Shown piece after piece: positions 19,507 to 30,066 of a stretch of 64,000 bases of DNA. Position 1 is the first letter of the stretch; every line of letters starts with the position of its first letter. Under the pieces are notes generated by a model that ran no database searches, was not told the DNA's origin, and was given only the letters and a program-made list of their open reading frames with translations. This DNA comes from Myxococcales bacterium (GTDB taxonomy: Bacteria; Myxococcota_A; UBA9160; UBA4427). The DNA is taken from NCBI GenBank assembly GCA_012960035.1, contig DUBZ01000037.1, positions 1 to 64,000 on the forward strand, given 5' to 3'. A program made the position numbers and the translations under genes.

Positions 19507-21606
19507 CTAGAGCGTCGCGATCAGAGGCGCGATGAGCAGACTCACAACGCTCATCACCTTGATCAGAATGGCGACGCCGGGGCCTGACGTGTCCTTGAAG
19601 GGATCGCCGACCGTGTCACCAATGACTGCTGCCTTGTGGGCTTCGGAACCCTTCGGGTGTCCTTCCAAGCCGCCGGCCTCGATGTACTTCTTGGCGTTGT
19701 CCCAAGCACCACCCGCGTTCGCCATGAAGAGCGAAAGCGATGCGCCAACGGCAACCGAACCGGCGAGCATGCCGGCGAGAGACGCGGGGCCAAGCAAGAA
19801 GCCGACTGCAACCGGAGCCACGATGGCCACCGAACCGGGCAACACCATCTCGCTGAGTGCTGCCTTCGTTGCGATGTCGACGATCGTGATGCTCTCGGGC
19901 TCAGCCTTCCCTTCACGCAAACCCGGGATCTCATCGAACTGCCGCTTGATCTCTTCGATGATCGCTTGGGCGGCTTTGCCGACTGCGATCATCGTGCTCG
20001 CGCCAACCGCGTACGGGAGACACGCGCCAATCAAGAGACCAACCAGGATGGGAGCATCGTCGAGCCTCAAGACCAAGCTTGACATTCCCGCGGCTTCGCG
20101 CACGTGGTTGATTTCGAGGATGAACGCGGAGAACAAACTCAACACCGTGAGCGTCGCCGAACCGATTGCAAAGCCCTTGCCGATGGCCGCAGTCGTGTTG
20201 CCGACCGAGTCAAGTTCGTCCGTGATGGCACGAACCTCAGGGCCGAGCTTGCTCATCTCACTGATGCCACCAGCGTTGTCTGAAATCGGACCGTACGCAT
20301 CAACCGTCATCACGATTGCTGTGCCCGCGAGCATGCCAACGGCGCCCATCGCGATGCCATAGAGGCCCATGCCTTCGGGCATCACTGCGTTCGCGATAAA
20401 GCCAACGACCGCGACGATGAAGAGCGATACCACGGTGCTCTGCATGCCAACTGCGAGACCGTAGATCACGCCGGTACCCGCGCCCGTCTTGGACGCTTCC
20501 GCAACGCGCTCTATCGGAGCCCATGCGGTGTAGTACTCGGTGATCAAACCGATCAGCGCGCCACCGATGGCACCTGCCGCCAAGGCGTAGGTCACAGACT
20601 GGCTGACACCGAGCATCGGCATCAGGATGTAGCCAACGATGCAGATAATGATCGACGGCACGATCAGCGCAGCGCGCAGCACCATGGCAGGGCTGTTCTG
20701 GCGAAGCATTCGAGCGATAAAGATGCACACGATGCTAACCGCGAGACCGACACCTGAGAGAAAGATCGGCAAGGTCACCGCAAGGAACTTCGCTTCTTCG
20801 CCGACTTGCCCATCGGTGAAGAGAGAGTCGACGTATTCCGACTTTGCCGTGAGCGCGATCGCCATGGCGGCGACAATGGCCGCAACCAAGGACTCGTAGA
20901 TGTCTGCGCCCATGCCCGCGACGTCGCCAACGTTGTCACCCACGTTGTCCGCGATACCACCGGGGTTGCGCGGATCGTCTTCCGGGATGCCTTCGATCAC
21001 CTTGCCCGCGATGTCCGAACCGACGTCAGCGGCCTTGGTGTAAATGCCGCCGCCGATGCGGGAGAACAGTGCGATCGACGAGGCGCCTACCGCGAAGCTG
21101 TGAAGCACGGTGGAGAGACGCGGATCGTCAACGTAGATGAGGTAGAGCCCGCCAAGGCCGAGAAGTGCGGTGGCCGCAACGAAGAGGCCCATGACTGCGC
21201 CGCCGTCGAGGGCGGTGAGAAGTGCGTCGGGCTTGCTTCCCGTGCGCGCTGCCTGGGTCGTTCGAACGTTCGCGAACGTTGCAGCCTTCATTCCAACGAA
21301 ACCGGAGAGCAACGAAAGGAAAGCGCCGATCAAGAAGCAAGTGCCGGCGAGCAGACCAGTCCCGTGTCCTTGGAACGCGAAGAAGAGCAGGCCAAACACC
21401 ACGACCGAGTAGACCGCGAGCACTTTGTACTCGCGCATCAAGAAGGCCATCGAACCTTCGCGGATGTAGCGCGCGATCAAGTTCATCGTGTCCGTGCCTT
21501 CCGGGAGTGCCTTCACCCGGAAATAGAAGAAGCACGCAACGGCGATGCCTACGACGCTCGCTACGAGCGGCATCAACGTCAGTTGTTGGATCAATTCGCT
21601 GTTCAT
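19507..21606 (-). CDS. hppA: Membrane-bound ion-translocating pyrophosphatase
   Basis: 699 aa; [84 protein letters not shown]. Confidence 0.96.
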   Translation of the reverse strand: MNSELIQQLTLMPLVASVVGIAVACFFYFRVKALPEGTDTMNLIARYIREGSMAFLMREYKVLAVYSVVVFGLLFFAFQGHGTGLLAGTCFLIGAFLSLLSGFVGMKAATFANVRTTQAARTGSKPDALLTALDGGAVMGLFVAATALLGLGGLYLIYVDDPRLSTVLHSFAVGASSIALFSRIGGGIYTKAADVGSDIAGKVIEGIPEDDPRNPGGIADNVGDNVGDVAGMGADIYESLVAAIVAAMAIALTAKSEYVDSLFTDGQVGEEAKFLAVTLPIFLSGVGLAVSIVCIFIARMLRQNSPAMVLRAALIVPSIIICIVGYILMPMLGVSQSVTYALAAGAIGGALIGLITEYYTAWAPIERVAEASKTGAGTGVIYGLAVGMQSTVVSLFIVAVVGFIANAVMPEGMGLYGIAMGAVGMLAGTAIVMTVDAYGPISDNAGGISEMSKLGPEVRAITDELDSVGNTTAAIGKGFAIGSATLTVLSLFSAFILEINHVREAAGMSSLVLRLDDAPILVGLLIGACLPYAVGASTMIAVGKAAQAIIEEIKRQFDEIPGLREGKAEPESITIVDIATKAALSEMVLPGSVAIVAPVAVGFLLGPASLAGMLAGSVAVGASLSLFMANAGGAWDNAKKYIEAGGLEGHPKGSEAHKAAVIGDTVGDPFKDTSGPGVAILIKVMSVVSLLIAPLIATL

Positions 21607-22235
21607 CTGGAGTCCATCCTGTATCGGTCAATTGCTAGTCCGAGGAACCCTTCCCTCGGTTGCTGTTGGACCCATTTTGATGGGTCCAGTCGGGTAAATT
21701 GAGTCGTGCGTTAAGGAGCTGCGCGCCGCGAGGATGCTGACCTGTCCCCCGCCGATCCGGCACTCCATCTGATTTCGTTCGTTCGGGTGTCCTTGGGTTG
21801 GGCAACGAAGTCTGCCCTGCGCTCTTCTGCGATATCAGCGACCTGAGCGTTCTTGGATTCGAGCGATCGTTTGCCGGGCGCCGCCATCGCAAGGAGCACC
21901 GAATACTCGGCGGCTCAAACTGCGCGGGACGCAACTTGTCTCGGGCACCTGATTAGCCATTCCGCGCAGGGCCAGCAAGCAATTTGTCCTGTTTTTTCGC
22001 ACCGTTGCCGCGTCACCGCGACGGAAACAACCCGCTCGGCGATGCCTTTCAGCCGACTTTCAGCAGACCAAACCACTCCAATTTCAGGGCCGTCGCGGTA
22101 AGTCCGCGATATCGGTCCGAGATGTGCCGCATGCTGCGGCGTAAAGGGTGGGTATGCTGGAGCGCCGAGCTGTCACGGGCCCAGCCATACGCCTACGCCA
22201 GCCCTCAGACGCCAGCCCATTCTGACGGAGTTCTC

Positions 22236-22928
22236 ATGGAAAAGATCGTCTATCTGACCTTCCCGGCCTCGGGATTTGACCCGAATGCGTATCGGGACCA
22301 CCTCCTCCGCGATGTCGCCCCCGAGCTGCTCGCCGCCGGCGTTCGAGGACTGAATATCAGCCCGAACGACCTGCAAACGGAAATTCCGAAGCCGATGCTG
22401 CTCATCGGCGACGGCGCGAGCTTGGGTGCAGCGGTCTCTGTCTGGGTAGACTCCCTCGACGCGCGCAAGCCGATCGAGGCGGCTTTGTCCCGCCAAGTCG
22501 AGCGATTGGACGGCTACCTCGTCACCGAATCCATCCCCCAGCCGTGCACCGACCGCTCTTGGGTCGACGGCGAACGCAGCCCCGGACTCACGCACTTCAC
22601 TTGGTTCGACAAAGCAGAGAACTGTTCGGACGAAGACTTCTACTACAACTGGTTCGAAGTCCACACGCCCTTCTCCTTTGACTTGCATCCTCTGCGCTGG
22701 GAGTACGTGCGCAACGCAGTCGCGCGCCCCATCACGAATGGCGCGCCAACTGTGCGCGCGATCGTCGGCGAACGTTTTCGAGAGGTTCGCGACTACACCG
22801 ACCCCGAACGGCTCTTTGGCAACAAAGAAGTCTTGATGCAAAGCGCCAAAGAAGCGGGCGACTACAGCAACCCCGACACCATGCACTCGCTGCCACTTTC
22901 GGAGTACATCATCAAGTCCGTTGGATAA
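22236..22928 (+). CDS. EthD-like / dimeric alpha-beta barrel domain protein
   Basis: MEKIVYLTFPASGFDPNAYRDHLLRDVAPELLAAGVRGLNI...; ORF track start (21984) is too far upstream. Confidence 0.6.
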   Translation: MEKIVYLTFPASGFDPNAYRDHLLRDVAPELLAAGVRGLNISPNDLQTEIPKPMLLIGDGASLGAAVSVWVDSLDARKPIEAALSRQVERLDGYLVTESIPQPCTDRSWVDGERSPGLTHFTWFDKAENCSDEDFYYNWFEVHTPFSFDLHPLRWEYVRNAVARPITNGAPTVRAIVGERFREVRDYTDPERLFGNKEVLMQSAKEAGDYSNPDTMHSLPLSEYIIKSVG

Positions 22929-22941
22929 GGGATCGGCCCGA

Positions 22942-23985
22942 TCAATCGCGCAGGCCGACCAGCTCCGCCATCATTTCGAACGCTTCGTCCTGTTCGCTGC
23001 GCACCGTAAGACCGGTGTACGGCAGCGGCTCGTAGTTGGCGCGCCACTGTTTCTTGATGCGATCGGGCGTTCCGTAGAGACCACTCTCGTCGATGTACTC
23101 GTCGGGGACCGCTGCGATCGCTTCATCGCGCTTGCCGGCGGAGAACAATTCGTGAATGCGTTCGGCGGCGTCGCCCCAGCCTTCGCGAATCATTCGCTTC
23201 TTGTGAAAGTTGAGTTTGGGATGGCCCATGCCGCCGACGTAGAGTGCGACGAACGGCTTCGCCGCCTGAAATGCAGTTTTGATGTCTTCGGTAACGAGTA
23301 CAGGCAATGTGCCCTGGATTTCAAAACTGTCGTACCCCTTGCCGTTGCCCGCTCGCCTGAAGCCTTCTTCGAGCCAAGACTTGAACAAGTCGACATTGTG
23401 GCGACGCATCCCAAAGGGGAGCCAACCGTCGGTCAATTCGCCAGTCATGATCACGGAATTCCGTGCGCCCGTTCCCAAGTAGATTTTCGGCCTCTCTGGA
23501 AAGTGAAGAATCGATTTGAGAGGTTTGCCCATCCCCGCAGATCCGTGGCCATCAAAGGGCAATCGGATCTCTTTTCCGTCGTGCACCACAGGCCCGTCCC
23601 GGGCGAATATCTTTTTCATGATGGAGACGTAGTCGCGCATGCGTTCAAGCGGGTCGCCCCACGGTGCGCCGTACCAGCCTTCTACGATTTGCGGCCCCGA
23701 AACGCCGAGCCCCCCGATCACGCGCCCGCCACCCGCAAGCGCATCCAAGGTGCCCAACTGCATGGCCGTCATGGCGGGTGTGCGCGCCGCAAGTTGAATG
23801 ACGCCGGTCCCGAGGCGAATGCGTTTCGTGTGTGCGGCAATGAAGGCGAGTGGGGTGATGGCGTCAGAGCCGTAGGCTTCAGCCGTCCAGACCGAGTCGT
23901 ACCCGATTTCTTCACAGCGCTTAATGCGCTCCATTGGAAGATCCACACCGCGCGCCGCGTATTCCACTGCAAGTCCGAGCTTCAT
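22942..23985 (-). CDS. LLM class (F420-type) flavin-dependent oxidoreductase
   Basis: [51 protein letters not shown]. Confidence 0.9.
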   Translation of the reverse strand: [347 protein letters not shown]

Positions 23986-24089
23986 TGTTTCTCCGATTGA
24001 AAACGCGCATCAGCGCCTACGCGTTCAAGCATAAACCGATCATCGGGGTTGCGATACCCTGACTCCCTTCCCTCTGACTAGGAGCCACC

Positions 24090-24914
24090 ATGGATTACGA
24101 AGCGATTCGAGTTGAAACGAGCGACGACGGGATCGCGACTTTGATGCTCAACCGACCCGAAGCAATGAACGCGTGGAACGGCGCGATGTCTTCGGAGTTC
24201 GAGCAAGCTATCCAGGCCCTCGACATGAACGACTCGGTTCGGGTGGTAGTCTTAACGGGCGCGGGCCGTGCGTTTTGTGCAGGCGCAGACCTGAGCGCGG
24301 GAGCCGACTCGTTCAAACCTGCGGACGGGAACGCGACGGACGAGCGTGCTCAAAAGAAAAACTACGCCGATTCGTTCTGGCCCTTCATGATGCGCAAGCC
24401 CGTGATCGCCGCGATCAACGGCCACGCGGTCGGCGTGGGCATCACACTTCCGATGACCTGCGACGTTCGCTTCGTCGCCGAAAAGGCGAAGATTCAATTC
24501 GCATTTACACGCCGAGGTATGCTGCCCGAACTAGGCACCCATGCCATCGTTCCCCGAATACTCGGGATGTCGAACGCCGCAGACTTGATGTTGTCCGGGC
24601 GCATGATTAGCGGCATTGAAGCGGTCGAGTTGGGGCTCGCGACGCGCGCCCTGCCCGCCGAAGAAGTCCTACCGGCTGCACTCGAATACGCGAAAGAATA
24701 TTTGCTCGCCGCGCCTGCGTCGGTTGCGATCGCGAAGCGACTGCTGTGGGAATCGATCAGCCCATCCATCGCAGACATGATGAAGCGCGAGTCGAAGCTC
24801 TTCGACTGGACCACAACGCAGCCGGACTCCACGGAGGGCGTCATGTCGTTCGTCGAGAAGCGCGCACCCAAGTGGAGCCTGCGACCAAGCCAGGATCTTC
24901 CCGAAGAGCTTTAG
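24090..24914 (+). CDS. Enoyl-CoA hydratase/isomerase family protein
   Basis: DGIATLMLNRPEAMNAWN, GAGRAFCAGADLS, KPVIAAINGHAVGVGITLPMTCDVRF. Confidence 0.93.
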   Translation: MDYEAIRVETSDDGIATLMLNRPEAMNAWNGAMSSEFEQAIQALDMNDSVRVVVLTGAGRAFCAGADLSAGADSFKPADGNATDERAQKKNYADSFWPFMMRKPVIAAINGHAVGVGITLPMTCDVRFVAEKAKIQFAFTRRGMLPELGTHAIVPRILGMSNAADLMLSGRMISGIEAVELGLATRALPAEEVLPAALEYAKEYLLAAPASVAIAKRLLWESISPSIADMMKRESKLFDWTTTQPDSTEGVMSFVEKRAPKWSLRPSQDLPEEL

Positions 24915-24946
24915 GGCACGAACGGGCTGTGCGACAGACTCCTAGG

Positions 24947-25918
24947 TCAGACGTTTTCGGGATACTTGAGGATCCAATTCGAGGTGCGGATCGCCGTCTC
25001 GTTTACAAAGAGATGACGAATTTTCCAAACTGGCGAATGGCAGTCTTCCGCTGAAATCTTGCCGTCCAACAAATCCGTCATCGCTTCGGCCGCCTTGCCG
25101 CCCAAGATGTCGAGAAAAGCCTCACCCAACTCAGGCGACGCTTTGCCAGGTTGCCCGCTGTATGTCTCTTCGACGAAGTAGTGAAGGCCGGCTTTAAAGC
25201 TCTTCAACATTTGAGGGAGTGCGGCGAGCCCCGCACCAGGCTTGTCGGGTTTCGTTTCGCCCTTTTCGGCAAGCCAACGATCGACGTCGCGCCGCGGAAG
25301 GTCTTTGTAGTCAGGATCGATGAGCTCGGGATGCAATGCCAACAGTTGGCTCGTTTCTACGAGCCCGCCATGTGTGTCGCCGACAAAGTCTTCCGGCGTG
25401 ACGCCCGGCACGTGGCCAAGAACATGCCCAAGTTCTGAGCCCTCGACTTCAAGCCGGGTGAGCATCAACGAGAATAAACCCACCATGTTGATCCCACACG
25501 CTTTCGACACTTTGTCGCACGCCGCCTCGATGGCGACGAAGTGTCGCGGGCTGCCGTGAAAGTTGGAAACGACCACGTTTTTGAACCCCTGCGCGGCGAG
25601 GGATCGGCCCAGGTCTTCAAGCACTGCGATGATCGTGGACACGCGAAAGCGCAACGAGCCTGGCTGAGGCACCGGGTCGCTTGCCGCGTAGATGAAGGGC
25701 AACTTCAAGAAGGTGCGATCGCGATGGGCTTCGGGCAAATGCGCGACCATTCGTTCGGAAAGCCCTTCACCTTCCAACAGGTCCGCCCCGAGTGGTAGAT
25801 GAGGGCCGTGGACTTCGAGAGGCGAGCATGTCACGAGTACGATCGCCCGCGCGCGGTCGATCTCATCGAAGCGCTTCTTGGTGATCGTTTCCCAACGCAG
25901 GATCTCAGGGCTCGTCAT
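24947..25918 (-). CDS. Creatininase family protein
   Basis: MTSPEILRWETITKKRFDEIDRARAIVLVTCSPLEVHGPHLPLGADLLEGEGLSERM, NFHGSPRHFVAIEAA; ORF track start (26323) lies in the divergent gene. Confidence 0.85.
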   Translation of the reverse strand: MTSPEILRWETITKKRFDEIDRARAIVLVTCSPLEVHGPHLPLGADLLEGEGLSERMVAHLPEAHRDRTFLKLPFIYAASDPVPQPGSLRFRVSTIIAVLEDLGRSLAAQGFKNVVVSNFHGSPRHFVAIEAACDKVSKACGINMVGLFSLMLTRLEVEGSELGHVLGHVPGVTPEDFVGDTHGGLVETSQLLALHPELIDPDYKDLPRRDVDRWLAEKGETKPDKPGAGLAALPQMLKSFKAGLHYFVEETYSGQPGKASPELGEAFLDILGGKAAEAMTDLLDGKISAEDCHSPVWKIRHLFVNETAIRTSNWILKYPENV

Positions 25919-26057
25919 GGATTTCTCCTTAATCCCGTGCAAACCATACCGCTTCGCGAGACGAGAAGCTGACCCGCGAAATCTGTGCAGCACGGTGCCG
26001 TGCAGCGAGATACCTTTTGGCGACACGAGCACGAGCCCCCGCACCGCGAGGTTGAAG

Positions 26058-26927
26058 ATGACCCAAATGCTTTCGATCGAACCCAACCAAGGCGCAACCC
26101 TTGGCGCGCGGGTCACCGGTGTCACTCTTGCACAGCTCGACGACGCGACGTTCAAACAGATCGAAGACGCGTGGCACATCCATGGCGTGTTGATCTTTCC
26201 CGAACAATTCCTGAGCGACGAAGAACAGGTCGCGTTCTCTCGTCGTTTCGGGGGGCTCGAAAAGCTGATCACCAAAATAGCGGCAGACCCGAACATTGGC
26301 GTTCTGAGCAATGTCCGTCCCAACGGCCAATTGATCGAACCCGAGGGAAGCTACGCGCTCTTTTTGCTCGGCAACACGTTCTGGCACACCGACAGCTCGT
26401 TCAAGCGCGTACCGAGTAAGGCTTCACTTCTTTCCGCGCGACAAGTTTCAAGCGAAGGTGGCGAAACAGAATGGGCCGACATGCGCGCGGCCTACGACGC
26501 ACTCGACGACGCAACCAAAGTCGACCTCCAAGAAGCATCGGCCATTCATAGCTACCGCTATTCCCAAGGTCTAGTTGGCGGTGTCGACGTCCTCAGCGAA
26601 GAAGAATGGAAGGCATTGCCGCCGGTTGAACACCCGATCATCCGCACTCACCCGGCAACCGGACGAAAGAACCTCTACCTCGGACGACACGCTTCCCATA
26701 TCAGCGGGCGCGACGTTGAAGAAAGCCGCGCACTGTTGAACCGACTCACCGATGAAGCGAGCAAACCACCGCGGGTCTTCAGTCACACCTGGTCGGAGGG
26801 CGATATCGTGATCTGGGACAACCGCTGCGTGCTTCATCGCGGTAGAACCTGGCCCGCGGAGCAAGCTCGGACGATGGCGCGTACAACGATCGCAGGCGAT
26901 GACGACACGAACGAATGGACCCTGTAG
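26058..26927 (+). CDS. TauD/TfdA family Fe(II)/2OG dioxygenase
   Basis: TLGARVTGVTLAQLDDATFKQIEDAWHIHGVLIFPEQ, FWHTDSSFK, GDIVIWDNRCVLHRG. Confidence 0.93.
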   Translation: MTQMLSIEPNQGATLGARVTGVTLAQLDDATFKQIEDAWHIHGVLIFPEQFLSDEEQVAFSRRFGGLEKLITKIAADPNIGVLSNVRPNGQLIEPEGSYALFLLGNTFWHTDSSFKRVPSKASLLSARQVSSEGGETEWADMRAAYDALDDATKVDLQEASAIHSYRYSQGLVGGVDVLSEEEWKALPPVEHPIIRTHPATGRKNLYLGRHASHISGRDVEESRALLNRLTDEASKPPRVFSHTWSEGDIVIWDNRCVLHRGRTWPAEQARTMARTTIAGDDDTNEWTL

Positions 26928-27029
26928 TCGTAGCTTCAAGCGGCTAGCGACAGCTAGCTTTCGCAACCCAGGCAGCGGCATTAGATCCGCGTTTGGGCGC
27001 GTGCGCCTTCTGTCACGCAGACACCTAGG

Positions 27030-28550
27030 TCACGATCCCGAACGATCGACTGCCACAATCGCTTTGCCGGGCGCGGCCCCTTCCACAAGCTCGCCATCGC
27101 GCACCACGAGCATCCCATCGACGAGCACGTAGTTGATGCCTTCGGAGTAGCGCAGTGAGTCGTCGAAGGTTGCGCGGTCGGTCACCTTCATGATGTCGAA
27201 GACGGTGATGTCAGCATCGGCCCCGACGCGAAGCCTGCCTTTGTTCGCCATCGCGGGGACAAACGCCTCGAGTCGCTGTGCGGGCATGAAGCTCAGCTTC
27301 CTGATCGCATCCATCAATGTCACTGCACCCTTTTCGCGCACATAGAGCCCGAGCACGCGTGCGTGGGTGCCGGCGCCGCGGGGGTGCGTGCCCTCGATCA
27401 TCGGCATACCGTCCGAAGCGATCATCACGAGCGGGTGTGCGATCGCCCGATCGATCCATTCGGGCTTCATCATGTGAATGATGACCGGGCCACCCTGGGC
27501 CCGATACTTGCCAAACGTCTCTTCGGTCAGGCGCTCCCCCGTGGCTACCCATTGCAAGTCGCCGTAGTCGATGCCGCGTCGTTCCCGAAAGCCCTCATCG
27601 AATAGCGCCGACTCGATCATCGTTGAGCCCGCGGTGTAGGGATACGCTTCGGTGGTGACGTCGAGCCCCGTCGCCCTCGCCTCCTCGACCAACGCGAGAT
27701 ACTTGTCGATCGACGAACGCGAAGAACTGTTGATGTGCACGATATGCAGGGCCGCGTCGGCGTCACGTGCGTACGTGATTAACCTCACGATGGGCCCCAT
27801 GTCTCCTACACCCTTTTGTTCTTCCATGTGGACGAAGCATGGAACGCCGCGAGAAGAAGCGAATTCGAAGATGGATCGAATTTCGTCGGGTCCGGCGCCC
27901 GGCGTATACGCGAGTCCCATTCCCACACCGATCGCGCCCGCGTCGAGTTCGTCGCGCAAAGACCGAACCACTTCGATGATCTCTTCGCTGTCCGCCTCCT
28001 CGTGCATCCACGCGGTCGGCTTGAACCAACGCTGCACTATTTTCATGAACCAACCGAACGCGCCCCCATCGATCGAGCCCGTCATGACGTGCCCGGTCGA
28101 AAATCCGTGTTTCACGTAGATGCGGCTTCCGATGTGACCCGCAGCAGCCCCGTAGTGAATTCGCGCCTTGCCGCTGCGTTCTGCGAGAAAATCTTCGATC
28201 CCCTTTACCCCAGCTTCAAGATCGAGGGCGGTCGTGACGCCGTCGCGCGCCATGTAGTCGTACCCGACGTCATGCTGACCATGCACATGAAGGTCGATGA
28301 AGCCCGGCGCAACAACAAGGCCTGCGGCATCGATCGTCTCGTCGCCAACCAACGCTGTCCGCGAAATTTCGACAACTTTCCCATCGCGGATCCCCAAGGA
28401 CCGAATCGCGTCGAGTCCCGATTCCGGATCCATCACCCGGCCGCCATTTACGACGACGTCGTATGCCTCATCGCTGGCGAGCCCCGGGAGCGCGAATCCC
28501 CCGACAAGTAGAACCGTGATCAAAGAAGTTCGAATCGTCATTCTCTTCAC
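27030..28550 (-). CDS. Exported amidohydrolase, N-acyl-D-amino-acid deacylase family
   Basis: Signal peptide then VVAPGFIDLHVHGQHD, VGADADITVFD. Confidence 0.88.
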   Translation of the reverse strand: MKRMTIRTSLITVLLVGGFALPGLASDEAYDVVVNGGRVMDPESGLDAIRSLGIRDGKVVEISRTALVGDETIDAAGLVVAPGFIDLHVHGQHDVGYDYMARDGVTTALDLEAGVKGIEDFLAERSGKARIHYGAAAGHIGSRIYVKHGFSTGHVMTGSIDGGAFGWFMKIVQRWFKPTAWMHEEADSEEIIEVVRSLRDELDAGAIGVGMGLAYTPGAGPDEIRSIFEFASSRGVPCFVHMEEQKGVGDMGPIVRLITYARDADAALHIVHINSSSRSSIDKYLALVEEARATGLDVTTEAYPYTAGSTMIESALFDEGFRERRGIDYGDLQWVATGERLTEETFGKYRAQGGPVIIHMMKPEWIDRAIAHPLVMIASDGMPMIEGTHPRGAGTHARVLGLYVREKGAVTLMDAIRKLSFMPAQRLEAFVPAMANKGRLRVGADADITVFDIMKVTDRATFDDSLRYSEGINYVLVDGMLVVRDGELVEGAAPGKAIVAVDRSGS

Positions 28551-28610
28551 CCCGTCATCCCGAAGCGTTCGTTCATCAAAGTCATGCTCACAACGCGGTT
28601 AAAGAAGGCG

Positions 28611-28745
28611 TCAAACCGTTGGGCCGTCATCGGAGACCCACTTGCCTCGGGAGTCCGGCCCACGATGGTGCAGGCTCTCGAGCGCACGATCGAGCCGCTT
28701 GTCACCCAAGCTCTTGCGCAGCGTACCAGCGACGAATCCACACAT
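28611..28745 (-). pseudogene. Asparagine synthase (glutamine-hydrolysing) N-terminal remnant
   Basis: 44-aa ORF MCGFVAGTLRKSLGDKRLDRALESLHHRGPDSRGKWVSDDGPTV*; MCG(I/F) nucleophile start and HRGPD motif typical of class II GATase; preceded by AGGAGA. Confidence 0.65.
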
Positions 28746-28923
28746 ACAGGTCTCCTCTTGGAACAGGCAGCCGAGTGTACGGTGCTCCAAGCAAGCGGGA
28801 AACCAGGCACATCGAAACGCGAGGTGCGCGACGTGACCCACCACGCGCATCGTTACGATGCTCGGGTATTGTCCGGGTCTCTTGGGCGGCCAAAGAAATG
28901 GACGCAGACCGAAGGAGCCAGCT

Positions 28924-29592
28924 GTGAATCTTTCGAACGACGAACTCCTCACGACAACGCGTGCGGTGCGCAAACGACTCGACTTCGAAAAGCCTGTCAC
29001 GCGAGACGTGATCGAGCGTTGCTTAGAACTCGCCGTCCAAGCGCCGAACGGCGGCAACATGAATAGTTGGCGCTGGATCGTCATCGACGACCCTGACATC
29101 GTCGCCAAAGCGGCAGACATCTATCGCGGTGGGATGGCGGACTTCATCGCGAGCTTTGATGACGACGGCTACGTGGGCAAAAACGTGCCTGGCGCCGATC
29201 GCATCGAAACCTCGACCACGCACCTGCTCGAAAACTTTCACCGAAGCCCCGCCCTGCTGCTTCCGCTCATCCCGGGCCGCACCGATCCGCCCGGGCCGCA
29301 GACGCATGTCTTTTGGCAAGCGTGCCAATGGGGCTCGATCGTCCAAGCGGTATGGAGCTTCATGCTTGCCCTGCGTGCCCGCGGCCTCGGCAGCGCCTGG
29401 ACAACCGCACATTTGTGGCGCGAACAAGACATGGCTGACCTCCTCGGCATCCCCCATAACATCTACATGCAGGTTGGTCTCTTCCCCATCGCGTACACCT
29501 TGGGAACCGACTTCAAGCCAGCCCATCGGGAGCCTCTTTCGACCGTCCTCGGATGGAACGGCTTCCCCACACCCGGGTCGACTGGAGCGTAA
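28924..29592 (+). CDS. Nitroreductase family protein
   Basis: GTG start; LTTTRAVRKRLDFEKPVTRDVIERCLELAVQAPNGGNMNSWRWIVIDD. Confidence 0.9.
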   Translation: MNLSNDELLTTTRAVRKRLDFEKPVTRDVIERCLELAVQAPNGGNMNSWRWIVIDDPDIVAKAADIYRGGMADFIASFDDDGYVGKNVPGADRIETSTTHLLENFHRSPALLLPLIPGRTDPPGPQTHVFWQACQWGSIVQAVWSFMLALRARGLGSAWTTAHLWREQDMADLLGIPHNIYMQVGLFPIAYTLGTDFKPAHREPLSTVLGWNGFPTPGSTGA

Positions 29593-29596
29593 ACGG

Positions 29597-30010
29597 ATGA
29601 ATCACAAAAAAACGGTGCGTACCGTCTTCGAAAACCTCTGGACGAATCCGGAGCTTGCCCGGGCCGCCTGCACCGACGACGTCACTTGGGTGACGACGCG
29701 TTCGATGCCGATCCCCGGCAACGAGGGTTCGATCGAACACGTCGGCTGGGAGGCCTTCAAGAACGTGGCCGACAGCGGAAAAGATTCTGACACCGGCTAC
29801 ATCCCCGAAACCCTCGAGTACGACCATCAGCGCTACTTCGAAGCCGAGGATGACCACGTCATCTACCAATTCACGATGAAGTGCACGACGAAACTCGGGC
29901 GCAGTTACATCAATGACTATCTGTTCTTAGTGAAACTTCGCGACGGCAAAGTCTGTCGCATGCAGGAATACTGGGACTCAAAGCAAGCGTTTGACTTGCT
30001 CTACGGTTAA
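29597..30010 (+). CDS. Nuclear transport factor 2 / SnoaL-like protein
   Basis: MNHKKTVRTVFENLWTNPELARAACTDDVTWVTT...NDYLFLVKLRDGKVCRMQEYWD. Confidence 0.85.
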   Translation: MNHKKTVRTVFENLWTNPELARAACTDDVTWVTTRSMPIPGNEGSIEHVGWEAFKNVADSGKDSDTGYIPETLEYDHQRYFEAEDDHVIYQFTMKCTTKLGRSYINDYLFLVKLRDGKVCRMQEYWDSKQAFDLLYG

Positions 30011-30066
30011 CGCTCGCGCCAACGAATCAGCACGCCTCCCCCAACCGCAGCACAGGACACTCCACT

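Noticed and set aside
21711-21899. 62-aa minus-strand ORF in the hppA/EthD spacer
   Set aside because: No RBS or recognisable motif; cannot distinguish from chance.
22921-24000. 359-aa plus-strand ORF
   Set aside because: Complete antisense shadow of the LLM oxidoreductase at 22942..23985.
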